From the NCBI GenBank assembly GCA_900660155.1, contig CABFPE010000184.1, forward strand, positions 909,114-973,113: DNA of 64,000 nt, read 5' to 3'. This DNA comes from Hofstenia miamia (lineage: Eukaryota; Xenacoelomorpha; Acoela; Hofsteniidae). Position 1 is the first letter of the stretch; every line of letters starts with the position of its first letter. Under the pieces are notes generated by a model. That model had not been told where the DNA came from, did not search any database, and was given only the letters and a program-made list of their open reading frames with translations. Below are positions 1 through 12,200 of the stretch, piece after piece. Both the position numbers and the translations under genes were made by a program.

Positions 1-32
<32 letters not shown>
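1..32. repeat. (TA)n microsatellite at window edge
   Basis: Pure AT dinucleotide run at the left edge, so its full length is not visible. The sequence after it, up to about 480, is AT-rich and may hold the 3' untranslated tail of the minus-strand LINE that follows. No clear element terminus was recognised there. Confidence 0.95.
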
Positions 33-34
<2 letters not shown>

Positions 35-517
35 TAGCTCTTGTGACAAATTTTATTTGTAAATAGTTAATGGTAAAAAAACACTGTGTGAATGTCTAGC
101 CACCACTATAAACATTGGCAAATCTGGCTCTAATTTCTAGTTAGAATTTTTCTGCTCATCAAATGTATAGTGTTGCCCTAAATAACGTAATTCGAGTGCT
201 ATTTATTTTTTTTCAGTTCTATTTAGACAAATTTTTATAAATACCATGCTGTGATTACACAATTAATCCGATCGACATTTTAATTCCCATTTAAGAATTG
301 TTCTATCAGATATCAAATTTTAAGCAAAAAAAACATTGTTTTTAGTATTAACATTCACTAGCTTTTTATTTGTTGCACGTAAGAATATTTACAAAAATGC
401 AAAATTAAGCTATATACAATTGTACTACAAACTAAGCTACATCTAATTCAAATAAGAGCTATAAAAAACACAAAAACACAACATTTAAAAAACAGTAATA
501 TACGTACAAATACAAAT

Positions 518-2060
518 TTAAAAATCCCATATCTCATTTTGCCATGTGTTTAGACGTTTAGATGTTCCTAATTTATATTGTTTAGCTAACAAGTTTTCCT
601 TCAGTAGCTTCTTGAATTTTTCTAGAGATTTACAGCTTATAATATTTTTGTTTAAATTATTCCACAAATTGCATTTAGACACTGTGTAGGAATACTGCCA
701 TACTTTTTGCTTAATTTGATACCTTTGACACCTGGAATTTCGAGCTTTAAGTCTTTGGATACACATTTCATACTGTTTGGAGCGAAGACTATAAACTGTG
801 TTTTTTCGGTGTTAAGTGTTAACTTATTTCTTGAAAAAAACAGTTGAACTTTTCTAATATTTTTCTGCAGATTCTTTGTGGCAATGATGGGACTTCCATT
901 TCCACAAGCCATACACGTATCATTTGCGAACTGTATCAATTTGCAAGTTTTATGTGTGAAATTATATCATTTATATATAAGTTAAAAATGATAGGGCGCA
1001 TAACAGAACCTTGTTCTGTCCTTATATTTTCCGTTTATACATACTCTTTGTATTCTATTTGTAAGAAAGCTTTTTGTAAACGTTCTAGCATTCGAATCAA
1101 ATCCTTAACTCTTGAACTTATCAAGTATGCTGTAATCTAAACTTTCGAATGCTTTACTAAGATCTAGCATTGCTATTGCACTTGATGTTTCTGTTTAGTT
1201 CGCATCTAACATTTTCCATAATGTTCAGTAATTTCACTGCTCCAATTCTATCTCAAAACCCAAACTGATTTTCCATTGTCATTTTTTTAGGTATTCCTTA
1301 ATTTGTTTGGAGAAAATAGTTTCAAACAGTTTTGCAAATTGACTATTCGCTGCTATCGGCCTGTAGTTATTTGGGTTTGTTGGGTCTTTTTTTAAATATT
1401 TGAGTAATATCTAAGCTCTTTAGTGCTTCCGGAAATATATTAGTGTGTATAGCAAAGTTATAAGTAAATAATAGATATTCTTTAAAATCTTCTGCATAAT
1501 GTTTAATTATAAATATAAAAATACCAACGCTTCCACTACATACTTGAGATGGCTCTATCTAGCTCATATATATTTATGTACTTATGTATTTTTAACATTT
1601 GAATATAGTCCAAGTATGGTGACAATGTGCAATGTCTTTAGCATTTACTATTTGTTTTTCATTTATTTTTAGCTCGCGTATTTGGCTGTCTAGCTCTTTA
1701 CCTTTTGCTTAAAATCTTGTTAATGAAAGCCCACTTGTCATGACAATGTTCTAGATTATTATATAGCCTTCTACCCATTTTATTTCTGCGCTCCTTTTTT
1801 AAGTTTCGTAGTTTTTTACGTACTAATTTGTAGCTTCCTCATATTACATCAGATTCTAAGGCACTGAGTTTCTTCCATAGAATCCTTTTTTCCTTTTCAA
1901 AAGCTTTGATATCCCCGTTGTTTACAGTTAACTTTTTCCCTTGCCTAATGTCTCGCCACTTCTTTGGTGCTGCTTTGTCTAGACATTTTTGACAATTTCT
2001 TACATTATGGACTTCATCATGGAGTCTGCCGAATTCAATGTATAAGTTCTTTGCCAAGGG
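518..2060 (-). pseudogene. LINE-A reverse transcriptase and C-terminal tail
   Basis: Several short minus-strand frames together cover the RT in order. NPNNYRPIAANSQFAKLFET lies near 1,370-1,310. LDLSKAFESLDYSIL (motif A, catalytic Asp kept) lies near 1,165. EQGSVMRPIIFNLYINDI (motif B region) lies near 1,000. QFANDT stands where YADDT is expected, at about 935, so the first aspartate of the catalytic pair is replaced by asparagine. NKLTLNTEKTQFIVF follows, then a tail ending NTWQNEIWDF at 518. The linker between EN and RT is visible at 2,057-1,839. Multiple stops and frameshifts and the altered active site make it inactive. Confidence 0.8.
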
Positions 2061-2159
2061 ATGTTAAGCCGCTTTTCTAGAAAGTTTTTGTCATTAAAAT
2101 TAGAAAAGCTTCTACATAATACCTTTTTTCGTGTATTCACAGTATTTTCAGTATCTAAA

Positions 2160-2826
2160 ATATATAGACAAATGTTTAATAAGTATTAAAGTAATCAATT
2201 AGTGCTCCACTTCTAGTTGGTTTAACTTTATTTATAAGTTCTAGATGCATGTCAACACAGAAAACATCAATTTTAATAGATTCTTTGTTATCTAGGTAGT
2301 TTATGTTTAAGTCTCCAAGAATAAAAATATCCTTATTTAGTTCCATAACACTTTCAATCTCTTCATTTTTATGCAAAACATACTCTCTACTGAATTGCTT
2401 TTTGGGATTATAACAAGCATTGATTAGTCACTCAAAGTTGCATCTGCAACTTTTTTGTCTCAATCCAAACGGATTCGAATTTTGAATGTGCTACTTCTAA
2501 ATCAGCTCTCCTTATTGGTCTCATACTTAGGTACAATAATTAGTAATCCCGCTTCTTTCTCTATCTTTATGAAAGGCTGAGTATCTCTTTTTATCAAAGT
2601 TGAAAAGATCTACTGGTGTATTTCTAAACCACGTCTCAGTTATCACAAATATGGTATTTTCATCTAGTACTTCGTATTGTTCTCTAAATTCGTCTTGATG
2701 TGCTACTAAGCTTCTGGCATTTACGTAAAATATTTTTAAGCATTTTTTAAAACTGTTGACTACTGATTTTAAGTCTGAACTATCATATAGGGTGGAACCA
2801 GGATTAGTTTCAATGTCACCAGACAA
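2160..2826 (-). pseudogene. LINE-A AP endonuclease domain
   Basis: The N-terminal part (2,826-2,527) contains IFYVNARSLVAHQDEFREQY and then TIFVITETWF, the Asn and Glu blocks of LINE APE-type endonucleases. The C-terminal part (2,376-2,176) contains FILGDLNINYLDN and KPTRSGALIDYF, matching the GDFN block and the terminal T-x-x-S-x-x-D/IDY block. The section between, 2,376-2,527, is in other frames, and the aspartate-histidine end is altered, so the domain is broken. In living relatives this enzyme nicks the target DNA for target-primed reverse transcription. Confidence 0.8.
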
Positions 2827-2835
2827 TAAAAGTAT
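2794..2835 (-). other. 2A-like peptide at the N-terminus of LINE-A ORF2
   Basis: The minus-strand frame reads NILLLSGDIETNPGS just upstream of the endonuclease. The LLLSGDIETNPG part is the 2A consensus D-(V/I)-E-x-N-P-G-P preceded by the usual hydrophobic stretch. Here the final proline is serine, a change that in studied 2A peptides stops ribosome skipping. 2A-like sequences at LINE ORF2 or NLR-protein N-termini are known from invertebrates. The frame is open for about 28 codons upstream and then meets a stop, and no ATG lies in that stretch. Confidence 0.8.
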
Positions 2836-3022
2836 GTTAGCAAGTATTTGATTAAAATGTGTTGGGTATGGCGAATTAAGATAGTCATAATTTTTATATG
2901 TAAAATAATACTATAAGATAAGTACCTCATTTTAGAAGATATAGAAGCCTTTTTGCACGGTTTTTTATATCATCTACTTCGTTTTCTAAATAAGGTTTCT
3001 TCGGCTTGTTGATCTCTAAGCT

Positions 3023-4056
3023 TCACGATAACTTCTTCCGGACAGATTTTATGTAATTTGAAATAAATGTTCCGTTTGATCTCTGCATAATTTGTGGACG
3101 TCTGTTTTTATTCATGTTTTTGATAATTTCATAATGATTGAAGAATTTTTTAATTTCTATCACACACATTGCTATTCCGCGTTTTAACAAATGTATGCCA
3201 TCTTTCGCAAGCAATTTACGATTTATTTGAAGGTTATTTTCGCCTAATAAGAACCTGTGAAATACCTTAACAATGCTGATCTTTTTTGTTTTGTTCTGCA
3301 ATTTCATTTAATACTTCTTTAAAGTATTGTATATATCTATTTTTTGAGATCTCATCTTGTATTATTGGTGCAATTTTAGTATGAACTAATTGCTTAGGGG
3401 AGAACTTTTGTTAAAGTTCTTTCAACAACTCCAAAATATCATTTCTAAATTTTTCCATAGCACTACACTTGTCATCCTCAGCGTCGAGTGCATCTATTAG
3501 TCCAGTAGTTACTATTAAAGTATTGATATCCATTTTTAAAAGATTTCACAATTTTCTTAAGATCTTCAAAGTTCTTACCTTTGTATGAATGAAAACAACA
3601 CCTTTGGTTTATAATAAACCTACCTACATCAATATGCTTAAATATTGAGTTTCCAACACAAAAAATTGTCGCATCTTCGGGTATTTCTTTGATGACACTT
3701 CTTTTTAAAATTGGAGTGTTTGCAATAGTAAATTTGCTACTACTCTTGACATACTTGTTTTGTTGTATTTGAGATGATGTACACTCACGAACAATTTCCG
3801 TCTCAATATGATATAAATTTAAAGTTTGACCGCCAAACTTGTTTTTCATTTCAACTCTAGCTAATTCAAATAAGCATAATAGTTCTTCTCCTGCCAGTTC
3901 TTTGTCAAGTTTATGGAATAGACCATGAAGTGTTGTTTTAGCTTGTGAGCCTATGAACTGTTTTGCATCCTCTATGTTTTGAATGCCTTTGAAAATATCA
4001 ATTTTAATCTTATCTGCAAAAGCGTAAGTCATGCTGACACAACATTGGTGTCCCAT
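3023..4056 (-). pseudogene. LINE-A ORF1 with SGNH-hydrolase-like domain, frameshifted
   Basis: An open frame of 192 codons (4,056-3,478) contains the block-I-like motif FCVGNSIFKHID, in which the usual GDS reads GNS but the serine is kept. A second frame (3,307-3,023) contains LLAKDGIHLLKRGIA, matching the C-terminal DxxH block of SGNH/GDSL esterases. Between them the other frame reads LIVTTGLIDALD, where the family usually has a GTND-like block, so a frameshift near 3,520 and a stop near 3,410 separate the parts. Esterase-bearing ORF1 proteins are known from CR1 and L2 LINEs and are thought to help membrane or RNP handling. That role is family knowledge and is not shown here. The N-terminal 100 residues are not recognisable. 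Confidence 0.75.
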
Positions 4057-4171
4057 GACAAATATATATTAGGTGAATACTATGAAATATTTTACCAAAA
4101 ACGCAATTATGTTTAAAGTCTTGGGCAACTATAATATGAATATATCTATCATGTTAAATAGGAAGATCCCC

Positions 4172-4229
4172 TATATATATATATATATATTATATATATA
4201 TACTTATATATAATATATATATATATAAT

Positions 4230-4271
<42 letters not shown>
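4172..4271. repeat. (TA)n microsatellite, interrupted
   Basis: About 100 bp of mostly alternating TA with a few interruptions, just upstream (5' side) of LINE-A. The interval 4,272-4,636 after it is AT-rich with a short GA-rich stretch (about 4,429-4,457) and nothing recognised. Confidence 0.9.
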
Positions 4272-4274
<3 letters not shown>

Positions 4275-4636
4275 TTATGGAAACACGATGTAATATTACA
4301 TATTCAAAGCATTATTAATGTCAAAAGAATTGAAATATTGAAATTGGCTATGTAACAGAAATACAAACAGAATATAAATATGTAAATGAAATTTTATGTA
4401 GGGCTTTTGGAAATGACCAATTTAGTGGAGAGAAAGAGAGAGGAAGAGAGAAAGAGTCCATAGATAAAGTTTTAACAGAATATAGAACTAATACAAAAAC
4501 TCTTATATAATGAAAAGTTAATTTTTTAAACCAACTACTTCACTAAATTATAATACCAGCATATAAAGGTCCAAATATTACTGTGGTTAAGATTTCTATC
4601 ATAGGGTAAGAGTTTTCTTAACATAGAGAACATCTA

Positions 4637-4885
4637 TCAACTACAGTCGATGTTGCTTGACATTTTCGTAACTTGGCATACAACTCCAATTAAATGTCCT
4701 TCCATTATAGCAGTGAAGCCGGTATTTTCTAATCGTGACATGATATCGGCGATTATTTCAAAGGCATCATTTCTAAGTTCAAGGGTGGGAGTAATAACAG
4801 CTTTTGGTGGAATTTCAAATCTGTCGAACATTGAACAACTATGATATTTTATTATTGCAGCCTTATTAAGCAATTTAATTTTCAA
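4637..4885 (-). other. unrecognised coding-like open frame
   Basis: An 82-codon minus-strand frame includes SCSMFDRFEIPPKAVITPTL and, further on, FEIIADIMSRLENTGFTAIM. The residue mix is far more protein-like than that of neighbouring random frames: it is rich in Glu, Asp, Arg and Pro and has no long IYIY or FLF runs. No family was recognised. There is no good ATG at the start (TTG is the first start-type codon), and a possible acceptor (ATCATAG) lies at about 4,842, so an internal exon is possible. It could equally be a piece of an unrecognised mobile element or chance. Confidence 0.2.
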
Positions 4886-5108
4886 CCCTCATATATTTTG
4901 CCTGAATACGCATGGCACAGTTCTGCAACACATGTGCCTTGCAAAATCCATGAAATAATAATGTATATAGCCATTGTAGTTCCTTTAATATTTTTTCAGC
5001 TGCCAGCATACATGACCAGTCCTAGAAACGCGTCGACCAGTGGGTCGGGTCAAAGATTAGCTAGCAATTAGACTTTTCGGGTGCTAGGCCAGCAAGTTGA
5101 AATTGAAT

Positions 5109-5138
5109 GAATATATATATATATATATATATATATAN
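5109..5138. repeat. (TA)n tract ending in a single N (contig join)
   Basis: A TA run is followed by one N at 5,138 and then unrelated sequence. A single N inside a microsatellite is most simply a forced join between contigs, so the order across this point is uncertain. Confidence 0.8.
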
Positions 5139-5146
5139 TTAGAAGC

Positions 5147-5192
5147 TCGGCTTGTTGACAAGTCTGAACTCTATATAGCAACAACAAGCCGA
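5147..5192. repeat. short inverted repeat (hairpin)
   Basis: TCGGCTTGTTG at 5,147-5,157 is perfectly complementary to CAACAAGCCGA at 5,182-5,192, giving an 11-bp stem with a 24-nt loop. It lies 9 bp after the N join. It could be a chance or transposon-derived hairpin; no terminator-type role is implied. The following 5,193-6,480 holds only AT-rich sequence, a (TA)n run at 6,020-6,056 and three AACCGG motifs at 5,430-5,485. No gene was seen there. Confidence 0.5.
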
Positions 5193-6015
5193 ATTTATAC
5201 TTGTTGGAATTGATGCATCCTCTTTGCCACAAATTTGTCATTTTATGATAATGAGCGCCTTATTGCAATTCTATATTTTAGCAAATTGTAGATTAGGGCT
5301 AGAATTACAACAATAGAAATCTTTGTACCCTTTTCCCACAACTTCTATTGTTTGATAATATCGCAAAAAATTAATCAATATATTTTGAAAATGAAAGATA
5401 GCATTGCTTAATCTGATTTTAACCTGATTAACCGGCACCTGCAAGCTAACCGGCTTTATTCGTACTGAACAAGATTAACCGGTTTTAGCCTGCCCGAATT
5501 ATTTTCAGTCGTATTTTGAAAAAACTCTGACTCAAATGAATATTCGCTCACTCTTTTAAGAAAAGTGGCCATATATTTGAAATTCGTTATATTTATTAAA
5601 ATGATACTGCGGAAATAAGCGAGCTTTAATTCCTTTCCATAATGGTAGCAGCAAAAATTGCGTAATGATAACATTGATGGACACATTCATAAATGCAGTA
5701 ATCCGCAAAGTCATATTGATTTCCTACAGTTTGCGATTCTTGCGCATTCTAAAAATACGCATTTTAATAAAATGCACTAGCATCCAGACATTAATATTCT
5801 TAGCTGAATATAAGATCAAGAATTAATAAAAAAATTGGATTCCAATAGACATTATTTGCTCATTGCAGCTGAAAAACAAATTTCCCGCCTATAAAAACTA
5901 TATATGCGTATAAATAAAAGCATTTCATTGCAAAATTTAATATTTTAACATAATGAAACATACAAAATAGAAAATTGAATCAAACCAACTTTAAAATTCA
6001 TGGCAGTATAAACAT

Positions 6016-6059
<44 letters not shown>

Positions 6060-6479
6060 TATTAGTCCAAATGATTTAAAGCAGTCACAATCCAGCATAA
6101 ATTTTTAATTTTTTTCTTAATTTAATAAAACAATGCCATAATATGACATTTCAGACAAAAATATTACTGTATTCTTCAAAAAACAAAAATATAATTTTGT
6201 ATGACTTAATAACTTCCCATTTAACTGCACCCCAGGTCTGAAGACAATCTAATTTTAAGCAAAAGCAAAATAGACCAACACAAAGAAATATGACTTTTAA
6301 TACTTTGGTTACCCTAGTTATTAATGAAAAAAAATCTCATTTCTCAATTAAAGCCTGATATGTCAAAAAAAAACTTGTTTTGTTGCATAACAACTTCCAT
6401 ATCATTGAAAAATAGAGGTTTTCCTTGAAAATTCCATTTTAAGTGATATTTTTTCTCAGAATATGTTATCAAGTAAAAT

Positions 6480-6574
6480 CCGGTAAGCAAGTTTAATTTT
6501 ACCGGATACCAGATATCCGGATCCGGTTGTGAAATTACCGATTTTACCGGATACCGGATTCTGGCACATCCCTC
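6480..6574. mobile_element. hAT-like element terminus (one end only)
   Basis: The stretch is packed with ATCCGG/CCGGAT and ACCGGATA repeats and ends CTGGCACATCCCTC at 6,574. Read from the right this is GAGGGATGTGCCAG, close to the CAGGGATGTGCC start common in hAT transposons with ATCCGG subterminal repeats. No matching left end or 8-bp target duplication was found; the left part may be lost in the (TA)n at 6,020-6,056. The assignment rests on terminal sequence resemblance only. Confidence 0.4.
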
Positions 6575-9002
6575 ATTTTGTTATTCCAATATACTAAGAA
6601 AAGAAGATCGCTATAGTTTTAACTGAATGAAGTAACCAATATTAAATTAATGAAGCGCCTCATAGGAAGAAATATTTTAAATGTACAATAAAATTAATGA
6701 CTTTGATAAAAATATTCAATAGAGAATACAACATAAACTATCATAAATTTAAGTTGTAAAATGTTTTATTAATGTCATTCTTATTTATTTGCTTGTGGAA
6801 ATAAACGTTAGTAACATTCTTAAATGTATATACAAATGACGTATCTATATGCCATGTCACACTCGACACATAGATTGATCCACCGATATGTGTAGCCAGT
6901 TGCAAGATATTGATGATTTGGTTAATGCATTCGTCATTTGTAAATTGTTTTGTTTTGATTCTCAAAGTTATGTAGACTTGTGGTAATAATGTAATGCAAT
7001 ATCGACTCAAATATGTTATAAACAAAATATATACTTCCTTTATCTGTAAATTACATAAAAAAGTATTTTCCAATCATTGATTATAGCAATTATTAAAAAA
7101 ATATTTGTGTTAGACTTTCCCAAAACCAAAAAATTCACAAATATAAATTCAAAATTACTACAAATATAAACAGCTCTGGATTTTTTACTGGAAACAGTCA
7201 TGTAATTGGTTTTGGATTTTAATGAAATTCTTGACTTGGGAATTGTTGATTTAATATAATTTGAATGAATATAGATCCAGACAACCTTAGGCTTAGATGT
7301 AACATGTGAGCATTTATTGATTCTGATTGGAGGTAATTGGGACAAATCTTTGCCAATTTAATGGACCTACACTTTATCCTAGCCTTAGTTTTTTGAAACC
7401 AACCTGGGCTAGGGTATTTCTTGAAATCCAGACACATTTACATCTCTAACTGATTTCTATTTATAATTAAGGTTAATTCAATGGAATTCAGAAACTAAGC
7501 CCATGGATTTAAGTTCAAGAAATTCCATGGAGTTGTTTTTTCAGAACTACATCATAGAAAACCTTTGGTTTTCACGAAGCACTAAGAGAATACTTGAAAT
7601 AGTTATATTTATCATAACAAAAACATATAGAAAATATAATTGAAATCCAATACAATGAAGAATATTTGCTTAATATTATTATTAATAAATTTCAGTGATA
7701 AATAAATCATAGACAAAGATAAGTGCTCTAAGTGTTTGACAATTCCCATTGGCGTTTAAATATATGAAATTAAGAATCTGTATAAGTCATGTACAGTGGA
7801 AGTTATTTTAGCAGATTTTTACAATACATAGTCATAATAGTTCCTACAAATGGGAGACATTTACAGCCTTGTACATTCTGGCAAAGAGCTTGTTAAAAAT
7901 TTATTTGGATTTTGATTTTTTAAATTTCAAATGCAAATATTTCATTAAATCTTGAGAGAACATAGCAATATATTATATATTCTTAGTGCTAAATAGACAT
8001 GAATTCTTTATAAATGAATCTTAAGATACAACGAAAACAGAAATTTCGCTCATAATTGACATAGTCATATTGTATTGCAAGATTTAAGGTGCCTGAAAAG
8101 AATGAGTGCCTGGTATACAATAAAGGCTAGCATCAAAATTTTACACCTGCATAATGCGACTACGCCATTACCACTGCAATTTCATCTGCTTCGACAGATC
8201 GTGAGAAGAATTTCACTTGCTGTGTTTTTTTTAAAAATCTTATAAATCTTACATCTTATATCATGAACCGTCTTTTTCAGTACCTTCATATGATGCCAGT
8301 ACACAGGAAACACGCACCTGCAAATTTCCAGTTATCACTCAATTATTTATTTTTGTTTAAGCATAATTTCGCATACATTACATCCATTGCTGAATTATAA
8401 AATTTTAAAATGGAATTGTTTTGCTGATCTATCATCGTTAAACTCCATACTGTTCATAAATAGATTTGCAAAGATATTTCACGGTTGTTAATATTTAATG
8501 ACTACGTGTTCGCAGACATACTTGATTATAAATTACGACACGCAATATCTTTATTACTGCTATATTTTTATGTTGAATTTTGATAAAATTGAATATATAA
8601 TTTCATTACATCGAATACTTTGTATCGTTTCCTTACTTAGGTTTGTAGTAGCAAATGACACCTTTGAAAATGATGTGAAATGGTGGATTACCTTGTCAAT
8701 TAATTGATTATCATTTGGAATGTCTATATACGAGCCTGAATAAAAGGTGAAGTTAATTCCCATTGACAACATTAATTTTTTTCAAAGAAAACACTTTTCG
8801 CCATATTCCCTCTGATTAAATTACTGTTATTCTCGACTATTGACGCTAATTTGAATCGGTCATTCGAGCTATGCTCGTGTCTGCATATGGCGTATTTTAG
8901 GGTATGTGGCAATCGGAGGGTGTCAATCTTGCACATTTAACGTATGAGCTACTCAATACTAGGTTAGGCTAATTAAGCAAACAATGTCAAATAATGATGC
9001 AT
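6575..9002. other. AT-rich DNA, nothing recognised
   Basis: Short open frames occur on both strands (for example 6,741-7,345 minus and 8,498-8,772), but their translations are low-complexity and rich in Ile, Phe, Asn and Tyr. None shows a known motif, a conserved start context or paired splice sites. I see no element boundary here. Confidence 0.5.
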
Positions 9003-9262
9003 AAGGGCATGTGCAGATCAGGGTGGAAAACATTTGACTTTTTTTGACCCGCGTCCGAACTGACCCGATTAAAGAATAAGAATTAATTGCATAATATACA
9101 CAAATCTTTTTAGCATAAAACTATGTATATAAAAGCATCACGAAATCCATAAGAAATTGTCATAAATTTCTCACGACAACCCGACCAGTTCAAGTGTGAC
9201 CCGCAACCCCAATGACCCTTCTATTTTTTACCTGTTTTTTCATATTGGCACACATCCACAGC
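9003..9262. mobile_element. possible short non-autonomous hAT-like element with GACCCG repeats
   Basis: The left side begins AAGGGCATGTGCAGATC and the right side ends GGCACACATCCACAG; read inward, both resemble the hAT start CAGGGATGTGCC. Inside each end lie GACCCG clusters (9,046-9,072 and 9,180-9,220), like subterminal repeats. An 8-bp target duplication could not be matched, so the limits are approximate and the call is weak. Confidence 0.3.
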
Positions 9263-12200
9263 TTATATCCAAAATTTTGGCTACTTCAACTATAATAATT
9301 CAGATTTTCATTAAAATATAACATAGCCAATGGTGGTAACAGTGTTACAATCGTGCAAATTCTTGAAGAAACTAATTATAATTTTGCAACCAGTACAGCA
9401 GTAACAGTGAAATAGGGGGTGGTTTTCTTAAAGAATTAACTTTACTTGTTTTAGAAATTTTTTGTCACTTTTAGTTGTTTTATATAATTAACCTTCAATT
9501 TTGGAAGAGCATTGATTTAACTACTAACTTTTTAGTAGTTGAGTGCATAAGTTAAGATCCAGTGAATTCGTACCCGAATTTTGAGAGTATATTTTTTCAG
9601 TCCGAATCCGGATCTTACTGTATCAGGTCAATTAAGAACAAATGAAATTCAAAACTGTAAATACCTTATTGACTTTTTCACTCAAATTTGGAAGTTGGTT
9701 TTAATTGGTTGGCGCTGGTAAAAAGCAGCAACGTGTTCAAGAATAAATCTTAAAATTCATTGTGCACATTTGAATAGTGCACAAAAAGGATCGGTAAATA
9801 TTCAATTGTGAATTATTTTTAAAATCCAAATCCTAAGATTCGCAGCATCCTAGTATGAGTTTTCATAACCCTTAGAAAATCCGTTTTTTTAAATCTAGTA
9901 ATCAAATTTAAAAAATTTTTGTGCATTAAAATAGAAAGTTGTGAAAAAAACAATTTTTTAAATAGGCTGTTAACGGCAGAATTGCCTGCTCTTAACATTA
10001 ACAGCAGATAATACTGTTAACAGCAAATTTTTTATCTGTGATCATAGCTTTACATTACAATATTTGTATAAACAAATTATGATTCTATTGCCAAAATTTT
10101 CATTGTATTTATAGATTTAGGTCTGTGACTTTTTCTGTGCCCAGAGTGTAGTTTTTACCTCAAAATATATCCAAAATAGATCTTTTGTTACTCTTTTCGT
10201 ACACTAAGCCTCTCTTGGCATTAGCAAAATATTTTCAATGTGAGATGAAAATATGATTTCAGGTGAAATGGAAACATTTATGTTAAATTATTTTGTTAGA
10301 CAAGGTTTTTCCTAATCGAGTTATTAATCAGCAATTTTTTGTGATATAAATGTAATGATATGTTTCTGTATCTGTAACTTTGATGTCTCATCCTTAGTAG
10401 AGTGCATTCTGCCTACCCTAGCATGGGCGTACCTATAATTATCAATTTATAAAATTATTTATAGCTTAGAACACATGTTTCAAAATTGAACATGTCGAGA
10501 TTGCATTAAAACAATCATATTTTAGCTAAGTCAATAACCACGTCTGTGTTTTAGTAGTATACTTTAGCAATAATTCAAATAGATATTAATGGTGTATTTT
10601 GCAAAAAATAAAAATGTAGTTACCTATTAAATGATGTTAATTTAATTGGTTTTGAAAATTCATTAAAAATTATATGAACAGAATGGATTATAATAGAATA
10701 TACAGTTGGAAAATTATTTTAGAAAGCCGATAAAATTCCAATTTCTGAAATGAAATGCAGTTGAAATCTATGTTGAATTTTTGGAGGGATTTCAATCATT
10801 AATTAGGGGGCCAATTGATGTTTATAAATTGAAAATTATTTAGATAGTATTAACTACTTCAAAAATATTTTCTGACAGACAGATATAAGAATTCTTTGGA
10901 TCATTATATTTATCCTGTGCTTTAATCTATTATCATGAAAAGTTCACGTTAGCATAGTTGAGTGGAAATCAAATTATATCTCTTCTTTTTAAAAATATAG
11001 ACTTTAATTTAAAAGTCAATGAATTTCTCAGCTTTTTCCATGACGATATAAATGAAATTTAAATTTACTAAAGAATCTCATCAAAATTAAAATATAAGAT
11101 ATCATTTTCGAGTTCCAATATTTACGTTTCGAGATTCACTTCAAGGGTTCGATCAAGGTTTTATCCAAAACCACAATATATGGAATATCATGGCACGAAT
11201 TTTAACAGCGATTTAAAGTTTGATATAGGTTTTTCCAATTGATGTAGAAGTTGAATTTAAATTATTTTTTAAATGAAAGGGTTTTACCTTATGTCTATTA
11301 AAATATCTGTATTATCATCAAATTGTATTATTAAATTCTTTTATTCAACATATGGGGTTTATTTAATTCTTATGTACCAATGAAGGAATCTATTTTGGAG
11401 TTGGATAACAAACTTATGACAAAATAACGAGCAATAGTAATAATATTTTGAGAGGAATAATCTCCAACCAAGAACTATATGCGAGAAAGAAAACCACGCG
11501 TTCAGATTCCAGTGCAAGAAATATATATAAAAATTTCTTTCCTGAAGGAATTCTAAAAAAATATTAACTAAACGTTCTTATTTCTGATATTTTAAGTAAA
11601 TAAGATCATCAGATGCTTTCTTTATAATTCTAATAAATTATTACTATTATTATTATATATAGATAGAAAAATTATATTTTCAAACGTAATATTGAAATAG
11701 AATCATTATGTTATAAGTTATTGTGCTTGACGATGGCAATAACAAAATTATCTCGCATGATTTTCTGATGGAAAACCTCAAGTTGTGTGAGCAAAATACT
11801 GAAAAATAGACAATAAATATACATCTCACCACTTAGGTTTTTAATATTTCTTAGTTCTGTAGAGAAATTTATATATTTAACAAATATAAATCAGTATTGA
11901 CAACTTCCCAACAACATTCACTGGTAATATTTATTCACTTATGAATTGTTTTCAATTTTTAGTAACTTTAATAATTTTTAGTTTTAGGTCTTTCAAACTG
12001 CTTTTATGAGGAATAAAAGATTTTTTTGGAAGCTATTTGAACTTAGAACAAAATTTCTTCAACAGCGGAAGTTAATATTTTTCAAGAAGTAAATTATAAG
12101 AAAACGTCTTTAGAAGTAATTATAATTTAGAAGTTTTCTTTGAATAATGATGTTGTGGCACAAAATTACTTTTTATGTAAGACATACATCTTTCAAATTT

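Larger units (their letters stand above)
480..4060 (-). mobile_element. CR1/L2-type LINE, near full length, decayed (LINE-A)
   Basis: Read on the minus strand, the region holds in order an ORF1 with an SGNH-esterase-like domain (4,056-3,023), a 2A-like peptide at the start of ORF2 (about 2,835-2,794), an apurinic-type endonuclease (2,826-2,160) and a reverse transcriptase with its C-terminal tail (about 1,560-518). This order is typical of CR1/L2-group non-LTR retrotransposons. Both frames are interrupted by several stops and frameshifts, so the copy is inactive. The 5' side lies near a (TA)n tract at 4,172-4,271. The 3' end is not sharply defined but should lie between about 360 and 517. It is unusual to find the full domain order kept, since LINE copies are commonly 5'-truncated. 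Confidence 0.85.

Noticed and set aside
9966-10030. Cluster of TTAACAGCAG-like repeats including CTGTTAACAG palindromes
   Set aside because: Short and imperfect, with no element boundary or gene context. Compatible with chance in AT-rich DNA.
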